Origin: an uncultured beta proteobacterium
GTDB lineage: Bacteria > Pseudomonadota > Gammaproteobacteria > Burkholderiales > Burkholderiaceae_C
DNA length: 11,970 bases
Assembly: GCA_903928325.1 (NCBI GenBank)
Contig: CAIYQF010000504.1
Coordinates: forward strand, 1-11,970
Reading direction: 5' to 3'
How positions within the stretch are numbered: the stretch's first letter is position 1; each line of letters opens with the position of its first letter. Of this stretch, positions 1 to 7,108 are shown in pieces. Under the pieces are notes generated by a model. The model was not told the origin of the DNA, searched no databases, and saw only the letters and a list, made by a program, of their open reading frames with translations. Both the position numbers and the translations under genes were made by a program.

Positions 1-1
1 G

Positions 2-1072
2 TATGTGGCGGTCACCACCGACGACGTGCTCAAGCGCGCCATCACTTCGCCCAACAGTTTTGATCTGCTGGACTCCGAATACTTCCAATTGCGCAACCTG
101 GTGCCTACCGGTAACCTGAAAGGTATCGACACAAAACGCATCAAGAATGCCGACAAAATTACCTCGGTGTTCACCACCGGCAAGGTGGCAGGCAAGACCA
201 TTGGCGACCAAGGCACTGCTCCTAAGAAAGTGATCTTCCTGGAAGGCGAAAAATCCAAGACTTTTGCATCCAGCCCCACCCAGTACATGTCATTGATCCC
301 CACGACCTACAACGCAGACACCCTGGGCATCCGTCCTGACCTGATCAAGCGTCCCATCAACTCCTGGGCCGAGTTGCTGAACCCCGAGTTCAAAGGCAAA
401 GCATCGATTTTGAACATTCCATCGATCGGCATCATGGACGCTGCCATGGTGGTCGAAGCCATGGGCATCTACAAGTACCCCGACAAGGGCAATATGACCA
501 AGAAGGAAATTGACCTGACCATCAAGACCCTGATTGAAGCCAAAAAAGCCGGACAGTTCCGCAGCCTATGGAAAGACTTTAACGAGTCGGTCAACCTGAT
601 GGCGTCTGGTGAGGTGGTGATCCAGTCCATGTGGAGCCCCGCAGTGACTGCCGTGCGCACCAAAGGCATCGCTTGCACCTTCCAACCGCTTAAAGAGGGT
701 TATCGCTCGTGGGCGTCCGGCTTCGGCATGCCTTCCACCCTGACCGGAAAAAAGCTCGATGGTGCGTACGAGTTCATTAACTGGTTCCTCGATGGCTGGG
801 CTGGCGCCTACCTGAACCGCCAGGGTTACTACAGCGCCGTACTGGAAACCGCAAAGTCCAAAATGGACGCCTACGAGTGGGCCTACTGGATGGAAGGCAA
901 GCCTGCCACGCAAGACATCAAGAGCCCCCATGGCGACCTGCTGGCCAAGGCCGGCGAGACGCGTGACGGCGGCAGCTACGAGCAGCGCATGGGTGCAGTG
1001 GCATGCTGGAATGCACTGATGGACGAAAATGTCTACATGGTGCAAAAGTGGAACGAGTTTGTCGCCGCGTAA
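2..1072 (+). CDS. ABC transporter periplasmic substrate-binding protein, PotD-like (5' partial)
   Basis: This is the C-terminal ~356 residues of an extracellular solute-binding protein of the spermidine/putrescine-binding (PotD, SBP_bac_8-like) type. The reading frame is open through the left edge, so the start, signal peptide and first part of lobe 1 are missing; the GTG at 5 is just an internal Val codon. Visible family features are the 'IPTTYNADTLGI' segment, followed by 'SWAELLNPEFKGKASI' at the lobe hinge. Further on come a 'MASGEVVIQSMWSPA' strand and a C-terminal 'YEFINWFLDGWAGAYLNRQGYYSA' helix region, split by aromatic residues typical of the ligand cleft. It would capture the substrate in the periplasm and deliver it to the two permeases directly downstream. 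The ligand cannot be read from sequence; the operon context suggests a cyclic ureide or amide rather than a polyamine. Confidence is high for the family and low for the ligand. Confidence 0.9.
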   Translation, partial: YVAVTTDDVLKRAITSPNSFDLLDSEYFQLRNLVPTGNLKGIDTKRIKNADKITSVFTTGKVAGKTIGDQGTAPKKVIFLEGEKSKTFASSPTQYMSLIPTTYNADTLGIRPDLIKRPINSWAELLNPEFKGKASILNIPSIGIMDAAMVVEAMGIYKYPDKGNMTKKEIDLTIKTLIEAKKAGQFRSLWKDFNESVNLMASGEVVIQSMWSPAVTAVRTKGIACTFQPLKEGYRSWASGFGMPSTLTGKKLDGAYEFINWFLDGWAGAYLNRQGYYSAVLETAKSKMDAYEWAYWMEGKPATQDIKSPHGDLLAKAGETRDGGSYEQRMGAVACWNALMDENVYMVQKWNEFVAA

Positions 1073-1117
1073 GCGCCAAACACGGAGCCATGACCAGGAC
1101 TACCCGGTGATTTTCTT

Positions 1118-2032
1118 ATGAGCCTTGCTGCCTCACCGTCACCCGGTGGTTCAAGTTTGCCACGAGGCCGCAGTGTTGCGGCTTGGTGGCAGGCATTGCC
1201 TTTGACGCTGGTTTTTTTCTTGTTTTTTCTCGTGCCTTTGGTGTTGGTGTTGATGGTGAGTTTTTGGGACTACAACCAGTATGAGCTTATCCCTGCGTTC
1301 ACCGTCAAGAGTTACATCGCAATTTTTGATAGTTGCTCCAACGGCGACGAACTGTGCACCACATACAAGACCTATCTTTCTACGCTCAAGTTCAGCGGTC
1401 TGGTATGGGTCATTACACTGTTAGTGGGTTTTGCAGTGTCCTATTTTTTGGCCTTTTGCGTGCGCTCCAGCGGTGCGCAAACGCTGTTGTTTGTTGTTTG
1501 CACGATTCCTTTTTGGACATCCAACGTGATTCGCATGGTCTCTTGGGTGCCGCTGCTGGGGCGCAACGGGCTGGTGAACCAGGCGCTAACGGGCGTGGGC
1601 CTGGTGCAGCAACCGGTCGAATGGATGCTGTTCTCTGACTTCTCCGTGGTGTTGGCCTTTGTGCACCTCTACACCATGTTCATGATCGTTCCCATCTTTA
1701 ACTCGATGATGCGCATTGACCGCAGCTTGATCGAGGCCGCCAGTGACGCCGGTGCCAGCGCCTGGCAAACGCTGTGGAACGTGATCATTCCTTTGTGCCG
1801 CACCGGCGTCATCATTGGCTCCATCTTTGTGATCACGATTGTCATGGGTGACTTCGTCACCATCGGCGTGATGGGTGGACAGCAAATTGCGTCGGTGGGC
1901 AAGATCATTCAGGTGCAGGCGTCCTACCTGCAGTTTCCTCTGGCAGCGGCCAATGCCATCATTTTGCTGGCCATTGTGCTGATGATCATCTGGGCGCTCA
2001 CCAGTCTGGTGGACATCCGAAAGGAGCTCTAA
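1118..2032 (+). CDS. ABC transporter inner-membrane permease, PotB-type
   Basis: This 304-aa integral membrane permease belongs to the binding-protein-dependent transport family (BPD_transp_1). Roughly six hydrophobic segments are seen at about residues 27-48, 92-115, 121-141, 173-197, 231-253 and 276-297. The cytoplasmic EAA loop, which docks on the ATPase, reads EAASDAGASAWQ and continues to 'IIPL' (E206-A207-A208, G212, P225). It forms a heterodimer with the next gene product and should import the substrate bound by the upstream protein. The ATG at 1118 lies 45 nt after the binding-protein stop, with only a weak purine stretch in front. An ATG at 1090 is out of frame. The cysteine pair C73/C80 lies in the first periplasmic region. 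No ATP-binding subunit is seen in the window, so it is presumably encoded upstream. Confidence 0.93.
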   Translation: MSLAASPSPGGSSLPRGRSVAAWWQALPLTLVFFLFFLVPLVLVLMVSFWDYNQYELIPAFTVKSYIAIFDSCSNGDELCTTYKTYLSTLKFSGLVWVITLLVGFAVSYFLAFCVRSSGAQTLLFVVCTIPFWTSNVIRMVSWVPLLGRNGLVNQALTGVGLVQQPVEWMLFSDFSVVLAFVHLYTMFMIVPIFNSMMRIDRSLIEAASDAGASAWQTLWNVIIPLCRTGVIIGSIFVITIVMGDFVTIGVMGGQQIASVGKIIQVQASYLQFPLAAANAIILLAIVLMIIWALTSLVDIRKEL

Positions 2033-2033
2033 G

Positions 2034-2915
2034 GTGAAGGCCGAAAAACGACCCGCTGGATACTGGCCTTTGGCCCTGTTTTTTGCCGCCTTTGTGCTGT
2101 TTTTGTACGGCCCCATGCTGGTCATTGTGGTGCTGAGCTTTCAAGGGCCTGAGGGCGGCCTCACCTTCCCGCTGCGCGGCCTCTCCTTGCATTGGTTTTA
2201 CAAACTCGCTGAAGGCTTGGGCGTCGTGGACATTGGCGCAGCGCTTCAGCGCTCGCTAGGCCTGGGGCTACTGGTGATGGCGATTACGGTGGTTTTTTCG
2301 GTGCTCGCGGGCCTGGCGTTTCGCAAAAAACTGCGCGGCGGCAATCTTTTGTTTTTTGTGGTCGTGGCCAGCCTGATCATGCCATCCATCATCGTGTCCT
2401 TGGGCATTGGATTGGAATTCCGCTTACTCGATACCGCGCTCAAGGCGCTCTTCGTCGCCGGGGGCATGGAAGACGCTTCAGCCAACTTTGGCACTTCGCT
2501 GGGCCTGTTTACCTCAGCCTTGGGCGCACACCTGACTTGGACGCTGCCCTTCGGACTGCTGATTATGTTTGCCATCTTCAACCGCTTTAACCCGGCCTAT
2601 GAAGAGGCTGCGCGTGACCTGGGGGCCACGCCCTGGCAGGGCTTTCGCCATGTGGTGCTGCCTTTGATTGCGCCTTCGGTGGTCGGCATTGGCATGTTTG
2701 GCTTCACCCTGAGCTGGGACGAAATCGCCCGCACCTCGCAGGCTATTGGCGACGTCAACACCTTGCCGCTGGAGCTCCAAGGCCTAACCAGCACGGTCAC
2801 CACACCCTCGATTTACGCCTTGGGTACCGTGACCATGGTGGTATCTTTTCTGGTGATGGGCTTGACCGTAGGGTTGGCCAAGTTGCTGGAGCGTCGTCAG
2901 CGGGCTAGGCAATGA
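2034..2915 (+). CDS. ABC transporter inner-membrane permease, PotC-type
   Basis: This is the 293-aa second permease subunit of the same importer. It has an N-terminal hydrophobic segment (about 11-36), a cluster of membrane segments through residue 283, and the diagnostic EAA loop 'YEEAARDLGATPWQGFRHVV' (E191-A192-A193, G197) followed by 'LPLIAPS'. I chose the GTG at 2034 because a strong Shine-Dalgarno AAGGAG lies at 2021-2026, just inside the end of the preceding permease gene. The stop of that gene ends one base before this start, indicating translational coupling. The 3' end overlaps the regulator start in an ATGA (2912-2915), so the regulator is co-transcribed with the transporter. Family assignment is secure; substrate is unknown. 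Confidence 0.93.
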   Translation: MKAEKRPAGYWPLALFFAAFVLFLYGPMLVIVVLSFQGPEGGLTFPLRGLSLHWFYKLAEGLGVVDIGAALQRSLGLGLLVMAITVVFSVLAGLAFRKKLRGGNLLFFVVVASLIMPSIIVSLGIGLEFRLLDTALKALFVAGGMEDASANFGTSLGLFTSALGAHLTWTLPFGLLIMFAIFNRFNPAYEEAARDLGATPWQGFRHVVLPLIAPSVVGIGMFGFTLSWDEIARTSQAIGDVNTLPLELQGLTSTVTTPSIYALGTVTMVVSFLVMGLTVGLAKLLERRQRARQ

Positions 2916-3640
2916 CCTTGGCTGATGTCGGCGCTTGGACCGAAGAGGGAATTTACCAGCGCATGGTGCAGACCATTCGCAACCACCAACTCCAACCCGG
3001 AACCAAGCTCGTAGAGGACCGCCTGGCCAGTGCATTTGGCGTTTCGCGCACCCGCATTCGTCCGGTACTGGCGCGCCTGGCAACGGAGCAAGTCGTCACC
3101 CTCACGCCCAACCGCGGCGCTACGGTGGCCCGACCTACCGAGCAGGAGTCGCGTGAAGTGTTTGAAGTGCGCCACTTGATTGAGCCGACGTTGGTGGCTG
3201 CCTTCATGGAGCGCGCCAGCACGGCCCAATTGCACACGCTGGACCACTGCATAGTGAAAGAAGAGGCCGCCCGATCCAAGGGTGATCAACACCTGGCGAT
3301 TCGACTGGCCGGAGAGTTTCACCTGCACATCGCCCAGGTGGCACGGCACCAGATATTGGGCCGTATTCTGGGCGAACTGGTTTCGCGTACCTCCTTGATT
3401 TTGATGAGCTACGGTCAGCACAGTGCGGCCGCGACGCCTGCGGCCGCCAGGTGTGGCTGCCGTGACCACCGCGCTTTGCTGGACGCCATGCGCTTGGGCG
3501 ATCGGCCCGTGGCCATGCGCCTGATGCAAGAGCACCTCAGTGACGTAGAGGCCCAGCTGCGCTTTACCTTGCCCCCGAGCGACACGCCGGACTTCATGGC
3601 CTTGTTCCATACCCCGCATGCGCCGTCTGCTGCTAATTAA
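2912..3640 (+). CDS. GntR-family transcriptional regulator, FCD (FadR) subfamily
   Basis: This 242-aa regulator has an N-terminal winged helix-turn-helix (about 12-73; recognition region 'LASAFGVSRTRIRPVLARL', wing 'TPNRGATVARP') and an all-helical FCD effector domain (about 80-215). FCD landmarks are the 'FHLHIAQVARHQ' helix (H137) and the later histidines H186 ('RDHRALLDAM') and H208 ('QEHLSDVE'), which in the family ligate a metal. The usual acidic residue four positions before H137 is Ala133 here, so metal binding may be altered. The gene overlaps the permease stop by ATGA and the racemase start by 23 nt. It therefore sits inside the operon it probably controls, most likely as a repressor released by a pathway metabolite. 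In Klebsiella, a GntR-type regulator gene (hpxS) stands next to allantoin racemase and allantoinase genes in a comparable order (from memory). No operator is visible because the operon promoter is outside the window. Confidence 0.92.
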   Translation: MTLADVGAWTEEGIYQRMVQTIRNHQLQPGTKLVEDRLASAFGVSRTRIRPVLARLATEQVVTLTPNRGATVARPTEQESREVFEVRHLIEPTLVAAFMERASTAQLHTLDHCIVKEEAARSKGDQHLAIRLAGEFHLHIAQVARHQILGRILGELVSRTSLILMSYGQHSAAATPAAARCGCRDHRALLDAMRLGDRPVAMRLMQEHLSDVEAQLRFTLPPSDTPDFMALFHTPHAPSAAN

Positions 3641-4370
3641 CCCCAATACCTCGGCAGGGGTGAGTGACTTGTTGCTTTTGCATGCACAGGCGGCTGCCGG
3701 GCCACAGGTGCCGGTGGACGTGGTGACAGCGCGCTTTGGCGCACCCTATATCGCCTGCGAAGCCAGCTTTGCGGTGGCCGGCCATGCGGTGCTCGATGCT
3801 TGGGCTGCCGCCCAGGCCCAGGCGCAGTCGGCGGGGCAGGCGCCCTACGGTGCAGTGCTCATCGCCTGCTTTGGCGACCCTGGCCTCTTGGCGCTGCGCC
3901 AGATCTGCCCGGTGCCGGTGACTGGTTTGGCCGAAGCCGCGTTTTTGCAGGCATCGCGCCACGGCCGCTTTGCGGTAGTTACCGGCGGCGCGGCATGGAA
4001 GCCGATGCTGGAGCGCTTGGCGCACAGCTTGGGCTATGGCCAAGGGCAACTCGCCGGCGTGTACACGGTGGTGCAAACCGGGGCCGAACTGGCACGCAAT
4101 CCCGAGGCCGCCCAAGCGATCTTGACCCAATCGTGCAACGACGCTGCGGCGTCCACCAGCGCCGCAGCGGTGATTTTGGGCGGCGCCGGTTTGGCAGGCA
4201 TGGCCCAGACGCTGCAATCTGGCGTGGCTGTGCCGGTGATTGACAGTGTGATTGCCGGCGTGCAGCACGCGCTCTCACTGTGCGGCAGCACGGTAGTACC
4301 GCCCCCGCCCCTGGGCTTTGCCTGGAGCCAGGTCTCCCCCGAACTCGCCGCCACCGGCACCGCGACGTAG
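3618..4370 (+). CDS. Asp/Glu/hydantoin (allantoin) racemase family protein, second catalytic Cys replaced
   Basis: This 250-aa member of the Asp/Glu/hydantoin racemase superfamily begins with the hallmark 'LLINPNTSAGVSDLL', which also fixes the start at ATG 3618 inside the end of the regulator gene. The first catalytic cysteine is present in 'LIACFGDPGL' (Cys84). The second is expected in a 'LG-C-A-G' motif but is Gly189 here ('VILGGAGLAGMA', codon GGC at 4182-4184, one base from TGC). Family racemases use two opposed cysteines for proton removal and return, so this protein may be a non-racemising relative, a decarboxylase or isomerase, or a racemase with an altered mechanism. Its length is normal for hydantoin or allantoin racemases. 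It is followed after 14 nt by the cyclic amidohydrolase, supporting a role in interconverting or processing a hydantoin- or allantoin-like substrate. Family membership is sure; activity is not. Confidence 0.88.
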   Translation: MRRLLLINPNTSAGVSDLLLLHAQAAAGPQVPVDVVTARFGAPYIACEASFAVAGHAVLDAWAAAQAQAQSAGQAPYGAVLIACFGDPGLLALRQICPVPVTGLAEAAFLQASRHGRFAVVTGGAAWKPMLERLAHSLGYGQGQLAGVYTVVQTGAELARNPEAAQAILTQSCNDAAASTSAAAVILGGAGLAGMAQTLQSGVAVPVIDSVIAGVQHALSLCGSTVVPPPPLGFAWSQVSPELAATGTAT

Positions 4371-4384
4371 CAAAGGCCCCTGAC

Positions 4385-5806
4385 ATGAGCAGCCCCACCG
4401 CCACCCTGATTCGCAACGGCCGCGTTATCACCGCCAGCGACGACTACGTGGCCGACGTGTTGCTGCAAAACGGCGTGGTCCACACCATCGGCCAGCACAT
4501 TGAGGTCGGCCCCGATGTGCGGGTCATCGACGCCACTGGCCTGTATGTGCTGCCCGGCGGCGTGGACACCCATGTGCACCTGGAAAACGTGATTGGCCCC
4601 TCGGTCACGTGCGACACCTTTGCCAGTGGCACCAAGGCCGCCGCCTTTGGTGGCACGACCACCGTGGTGGACTTTGCGCTACAAACCGCCACCGATTCGC
4701 CCTTGCAGGCCATTGCCCGCGCCCAGCGCAGTGCCGAGTCGCAAGTGGCGGTGGACTACAGCCTGCATGTGATCGTGACCCGGGTAGACGCCCAGGTGCT
4801 GCACGATGTGCGCCACGCCATGCACCACGAGGGCGTGACCAGCTTCAAGATGTTCATGGCCTACCCCGGCGTCATGATGGCCGACGACGCGTCCATCTTT
4901 CGCATGCTGCGCCAAGTGGGCGCCGACGGCGGCATGGTGGCCCTGCACGCGGAAAACGGCACGGTGATCGACCTACTGATCCAGGAAGCTTTAGAGGCCG
5001 GCCACACATCCCCGCGCTACCACGCGCTCACCCGCCCGGCCATCATGGAGGGCGAGGCCACGCACCGGGGCATTCGCCTGGCGGAGCTGGCGCAGGCGCC
5101 GATTTACTTTGTGCATGTGTCGAGCAACGAGGCGCTCAAGCACATCGTCACTGCGCGCGCCGAGGGTATTCCGGTGTTTGCCGAAACCTGCCCGCATTAC
5201 CTGTTGTTTGATGATTCGGTCTACCACGGCGACGACCTGGAAATCGCCAAGTACGTGATGACGCCGCCGCTGCGCACCAGCAGGGACCAAAAGCACCTCT
5301 GGCGCGCGCTGCGCTACGACGATTTGCAGGTGATTGCCACCGACCACTGCCCGTTTTGCATGAAAGAGGGCCACCTGGGCTACCGCATGCAAAAAATGCG
5401 CGGCAAAGATGATTTCTCGCAAATCCCCAATGGTGCGCCGGGGATAGAAACGCGCATGGTCAGTTTGTTCGACATTGGCGTGATGCAAGGCAAGCTCTCG
5501 CTCAACCGCTTTGTGGAGCTCACCTCTACCGCGCCGGCCAAGCTGTTTGGCCTGTTTCCGAAAAAAGGCACGATTGCCGTGGGCAGCGATGCGGATGTGG
5601 TCTTGTTTGACCCGGCGGCCACCCAGACCATCCACGCCCACCACTTGCACGGCAACTGCGACTACACCTTGCTCGAAGGCCGTACCTTGCGCGGTCGGGT
5701 CGAAAAAGTGTTCTTGCGTGGCCAGCTGATCGTGGACGGTGCGCAGTGGCTTGGGCGCTCGGGCATGGGCAGATTCGTTCCGCGCGGTCAGGTACGGGCG
5801 TTTTGA
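4385..5806 (+). CDS. Dihydropyrimidinase / hydantoinase-type cyclic amidohydrolase
   Basis: This 473-aa binuclear-metal amidohydrolase opens cyclic diamides (dihydropyrimidines, hydantoins, possibly allantoin). Metal ligands are all visible: H63 and H65 ('GGVDTHVHLE'), the carboxylated lysine K155 ('SFKMFMAY'), H188 ('ALHAENG'), H244 ('FVHVSSNEAL') and D320 ('ATDHCPF'). Y160 is the substrate-contacting tyrosine position. 'TPPLR', 'IPNGAPGIETRM' and 'KLFGLFPKKGTIAVGSDADV' are characteristic of dihydropyrimidinases rather than AllB-type allantoinases. I start at ATG 4385 (MSSPTATLIRNGRVI), with AAAGG at 4372-4376. An in-frame upstream ATG at 4280 would add 35 arginine/proline-rich residues and overlap the racemase gene, so it is unlikely. 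The stop overlaps the next start as TGATG. Substrate preference cannot be decided from sequence; the neighbouring AllA makes a ureide attractive. Confidence 0.92.
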   Translation: MSSPTATLIRNGRVITASDDYVADVLLQNGVVHTIGQHIEVGPDVRVIDATGLYVLPGGVDTHVHLENVIGPSVTCDTFASGTKAAAFGGTTTVVDFALQTATDSPLQAIARAQRSAESQVAVDYSLHVIVTRVDAQVLHDVRHAMHHEGVTSFKMFMAYPGVMMADDASIFRMLRQVGADGGMVALHAENGTVIDLLIQEALEAGHTSPRYHALTRPAIMEGEATHRGIRLAELAQAPIYFVHVSSNEALKHIVTARAEGIPVFAETCPHYLLFDDSVYHGDDLEIAKYVMTPPLRTSRDQKHLWRALRYDDLQVIATDHCPFCMKEGHLGYRMQKMRGKDDFSQIPNGAPGIETRMVSLFDIGVMQGKLSLNRFVELTSTAPAKLFGLFPKKGTIAVGSDADVVLFDPAATQTIHAHHLHGNCDYTLLEGRTLRGRVEKVFLRGQLIVDGAQWLGRSGMGRFVPRGQVRAF

Positions 5807-6330
5807 TGCCAGCGAACCACAATGCGCCGCCGCGCGTCCTCGTGCCTGAGCCTTTGACTCCTAAGGCCTTTGCGCCCTTTGGCGATGTGATCCAGGCCAA
5901 GGGAGCCTTGCCAAGCGTGACCATCAATGGCGGTTACGCGCAGCGCTTCAACGACTTGGCCGCGGTTGACGTGGCGCGCGGCGGCGGGCGTGCGAATATC
6001 AGTATTTTCCGCGCCAAGCCTCGGATGTTTCCCTTGCAACTGCACAGTTTGGAGCGGCATCCGCTGGGGAGTCAGGCATTCTTTTCTCTGTCGCAGCAGC
6101 CCTTTTTGGTGGTCGTTGCGCCGGTGGGTGATGTTCCCGAGACCCTGCTGGTGCGTTGTTTTTTAGCCGGTCCAGGGCAGGGAGTGAACTACCATGCGGG
6201 CACTTGGCATCACGCCCTGATTGCGCTAGAGAGCCCCGGCGATTTTCTGGTGGTGGACCGGGCTGCGGAAGGTGCAACAGACAATTGTGACGAATGTGAG
6301 CTCGGCAGTAAAATATCACTGCATTGGTAA
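5806..6330 (+). CDS. allA: Ureidoglycolate lyase (AllA family)
   Basis: This 174-aa cupin-like enzyme belongs to the family that cleaves ureidoglycolate to glyoxylate and urea, late in allantoin/purine catabolism. Family motifs are clear: an early 'PEPLTPKAFAPFGDVI', 'SIFRAKPRMFPL', 'LERHPLGSQAFFSL' (82-95), and the signature 'GQGVNYHAGTWHHALIAL' (124-141) containing the active-site histidines. It ends with 'FLVVDRAAEG..NCDE'. Length is slightly above the ~160 aa of E. coli AllA, mainly through a short C-terminal tail. I start at ATG 5806, which overlaps the amidohydrolase stop (TGATG), so the two are translationally coupled; a 20-residue upstream extension is possible but lies entirely within the preceding gene. 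It is the last gene of the operon. Neither an allantoicase nor an allantoate amidohydrolase is in the window to supply its substrate. Confidence 0.9.
   Translation: MPANHNAPPRVLVPEPLTPKAFAPFGDVIQAKGALPSVTINGGYAQRFNDLAAVDVARGGGRANISIFRAKPRMFPLQLHSLERHPLGSQAFFSLSQQPFLVVVAPVGDVPETLLVRCFLAGPGQGVNYHAGTWHHALIALESPGDFLVVDRAAEGATDNCDECELGSKISLHW
6285..6314 (+). promoter_or_regulatory. Possible sigma-70 promoter for the secreted small protein gene
   Basis: TTGTGA at 6285-6290 and TAAAAT at 6309-6314 are separated by 18 nt and lie in the end of the ureidoglycolate lyase gene. They match the -35 consensus at 4 of 6 positions and the -10 at 5 of 6. Transcription would begin near 6321, leaving a short leader before the ATG at 6345. 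It is judged by eye only and could be coincidental, because the downstream gene may simply be read from the operon. Confidence 0.35.
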
Positions 6331-6344
6331 CCGAGGGTTTAACC

Positions 6345-6791
6345 ATGAAAATGCGAGCAATAAGTGCCGTACTGCTATGCGCTGGCACGATGACCACGGG
6401 TATTTATGCGCAGTCTGCTCCAGATGGCATCGACGTGGTGGCTACCGCCAGCAGCAAAAAGGGCAGCGCCGCCGCAAAAGCGGTGCGATCACCACCGGTG
6501 GCATGCGTGGTGGGTGAGTTTCGCGCAATAGGCCTGACCGTGCACAACCCCAGTGAACGCCACCAGGCGGCCTTGGCGTGGCTCAAAACCTACGGCAACG
6601 CCTGCAGCGCGGCCGATCTGGCGTTTTTGGATTCGAACAAAGCCCAATGGATGGGCAGCGCAGACTCGGTGTACCTCATGGATGCAATCGACGGTTTGCA
6701 GGCCAGCAAGGTCAAGTCCGAAAGCCGCAAGGTGCCTGCAACTCCTGCAGCGACTGCAGGAACAGACGTTTCTTCTGCAAAAACGCCTTAA
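6345..6791 (+). CDS. Secreted small protein of unknown function
   Basis: This 148-aa protein is not recognised as a named family. Residues 1-22 form a classic Sec signal peptide (MKMRAISAVLLCAGTMTTG, then 'IYA-QS'), so the mature product is probably periplasmic. The mature part has a Lys/Ala/Ser-rich linker (about 33-50), then a compact region (about 52-122) with cysteines C54 and C87 that could form a disulphide. A Pro/Ala/Thr/Ser-rich tail follows. The ATG at 6345 is chosen because GAGGG at 6333-6337 is a well-spaced ribosome binding site and because the signal peptide starts there. It begins only 14 nt after the ureidoglycolate lyase stop but has no evident functional tie to that pathway. 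It converges on the zinc-ribbon gene. Confidence 0.75.
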   Translation: MKMRAISAVLLCAGTMTTGIYAQSAPDGIDVVATASSKKGSAAAKAVRSPPVACVVGEFRAIGLTVHNPSERHQAALAWLKTYGNACSAADLAFLDSNKAQWMGSADSVYLMDAIDGLQASKVKSESRKVPATPAATAGTDVSSAKTP

Positions 6792-6827
6792 TAAGCCGCC
6801 GAGCAGTCTGTGCCGGTGGGGTCGTAA

Positions 6828-7040
6828 TCAGGCGGTGGGCTTGGGTGCGGCGCAATCTCCGCACACAAACATATTTTTGCCGGCCAATTTGCGGTAAACG
6901 CCCAGAGCGCGCGGTTTGTGTATGCCGCAGCGGGCGCAACTCATGGTGCTGTTATTGCCCGTCTGGCCGAAGGGGGAGCCTGAGACCCGTGCTTTGTAGC
7001 GCAAGCCGTCGCTGCTAATGGTGTTGGAATCATCGCTCAT
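6828..7040 (-). CDS. Small zinc-ribbon protein of unknown function
   Basis: This is a 70-aa minus-strand ORF starting at ATG 7040 (MSDDSNTISSDGLRYKARV). The C-terminal half holds two CxxC knuckles 21 residues apart: 'MSCARCGIHKPRALG' and 'FVCGDC', with basic residues between them. That is a four-cysteine zinc ribbon typical of small nucleic-acid-binding or accessory proteins. The N-terminal half is polar and probably flexible. The frame stays open to 7106, but the ATG at 7040 is preceded by GGGG in the minus-strand leader and gives the more natural start. It is convergent with the secreted-protein gene (36 nt between stops) and divergent from the HrgC-like gene. I recall similar short proteins annotated as hypothetical in Comamonadaceae. 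No function is claimed. Confidence 0.62.
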   Translation of the reverse strand: MSDDSNTISSDGLRYKARVSGSPFGQTGNNSTMSCARCGIHKPRALGVYRKLAGKNMFVCGDCAAPKPTA

Positions 7041-7108
7041 ACCCCGATTGTGCCGCGTTTTTGATTCGCACCAGGCCGTAGCCACTGCGGGCCCATCGTG
7101 CCGCACCC

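Noticed and set aside
3425..3447. Two GCGGCCGC palindromes 15 nt apart in the GntR gene
   Set aside because: They encode an Ala-rich loop (SAAATPAAAR) of the effector domain; GC-rich codon choice explains them.
2897..3646. 249-codon minus-strand ORF opposite the GntR gene
   Set aside because: The + strand frame encodes a clear GntR/FCD protein. The antisense product is a low-complexity Gly/Gln/His/Arg-rich shadow typical of GC-rich DNA.
3633..4268. 211-codon minus-strand ORF opposite the racemase gene
   Set aside because: Antisense shadow of a recognised gene; His/Arg/Ala/Gly-rich composition and no motif.
4280..4384. 35-codon N-terminal extension of the amidohydrolase from ATG 4280
   Set aside because: It would overlap the racemase by 91 nt, has an Arg/Pro-rich unfolded look, and the ATG at 4385 has a ribosome binding site and begins at the conserved first strand.
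4991..5650. 219-codon minus-strand ORF opposite the amidohydrolase gene
   Set aside because: The opposite strand has full catalytic motifs of a dihydropyrimidinase; this frame shows none.
6743..6761. 8-bp stem, 3-nt loop hairpin (TCCTGCAG CGA CTGCAGGA) near the end of the secreted-protein gene
   Set aside because: It lies inside the coding region before the stop, and no T-run follows on either strand, so it is not a terminator. It encodes an Ala/Thr-rich tail where such repeats arise easily.
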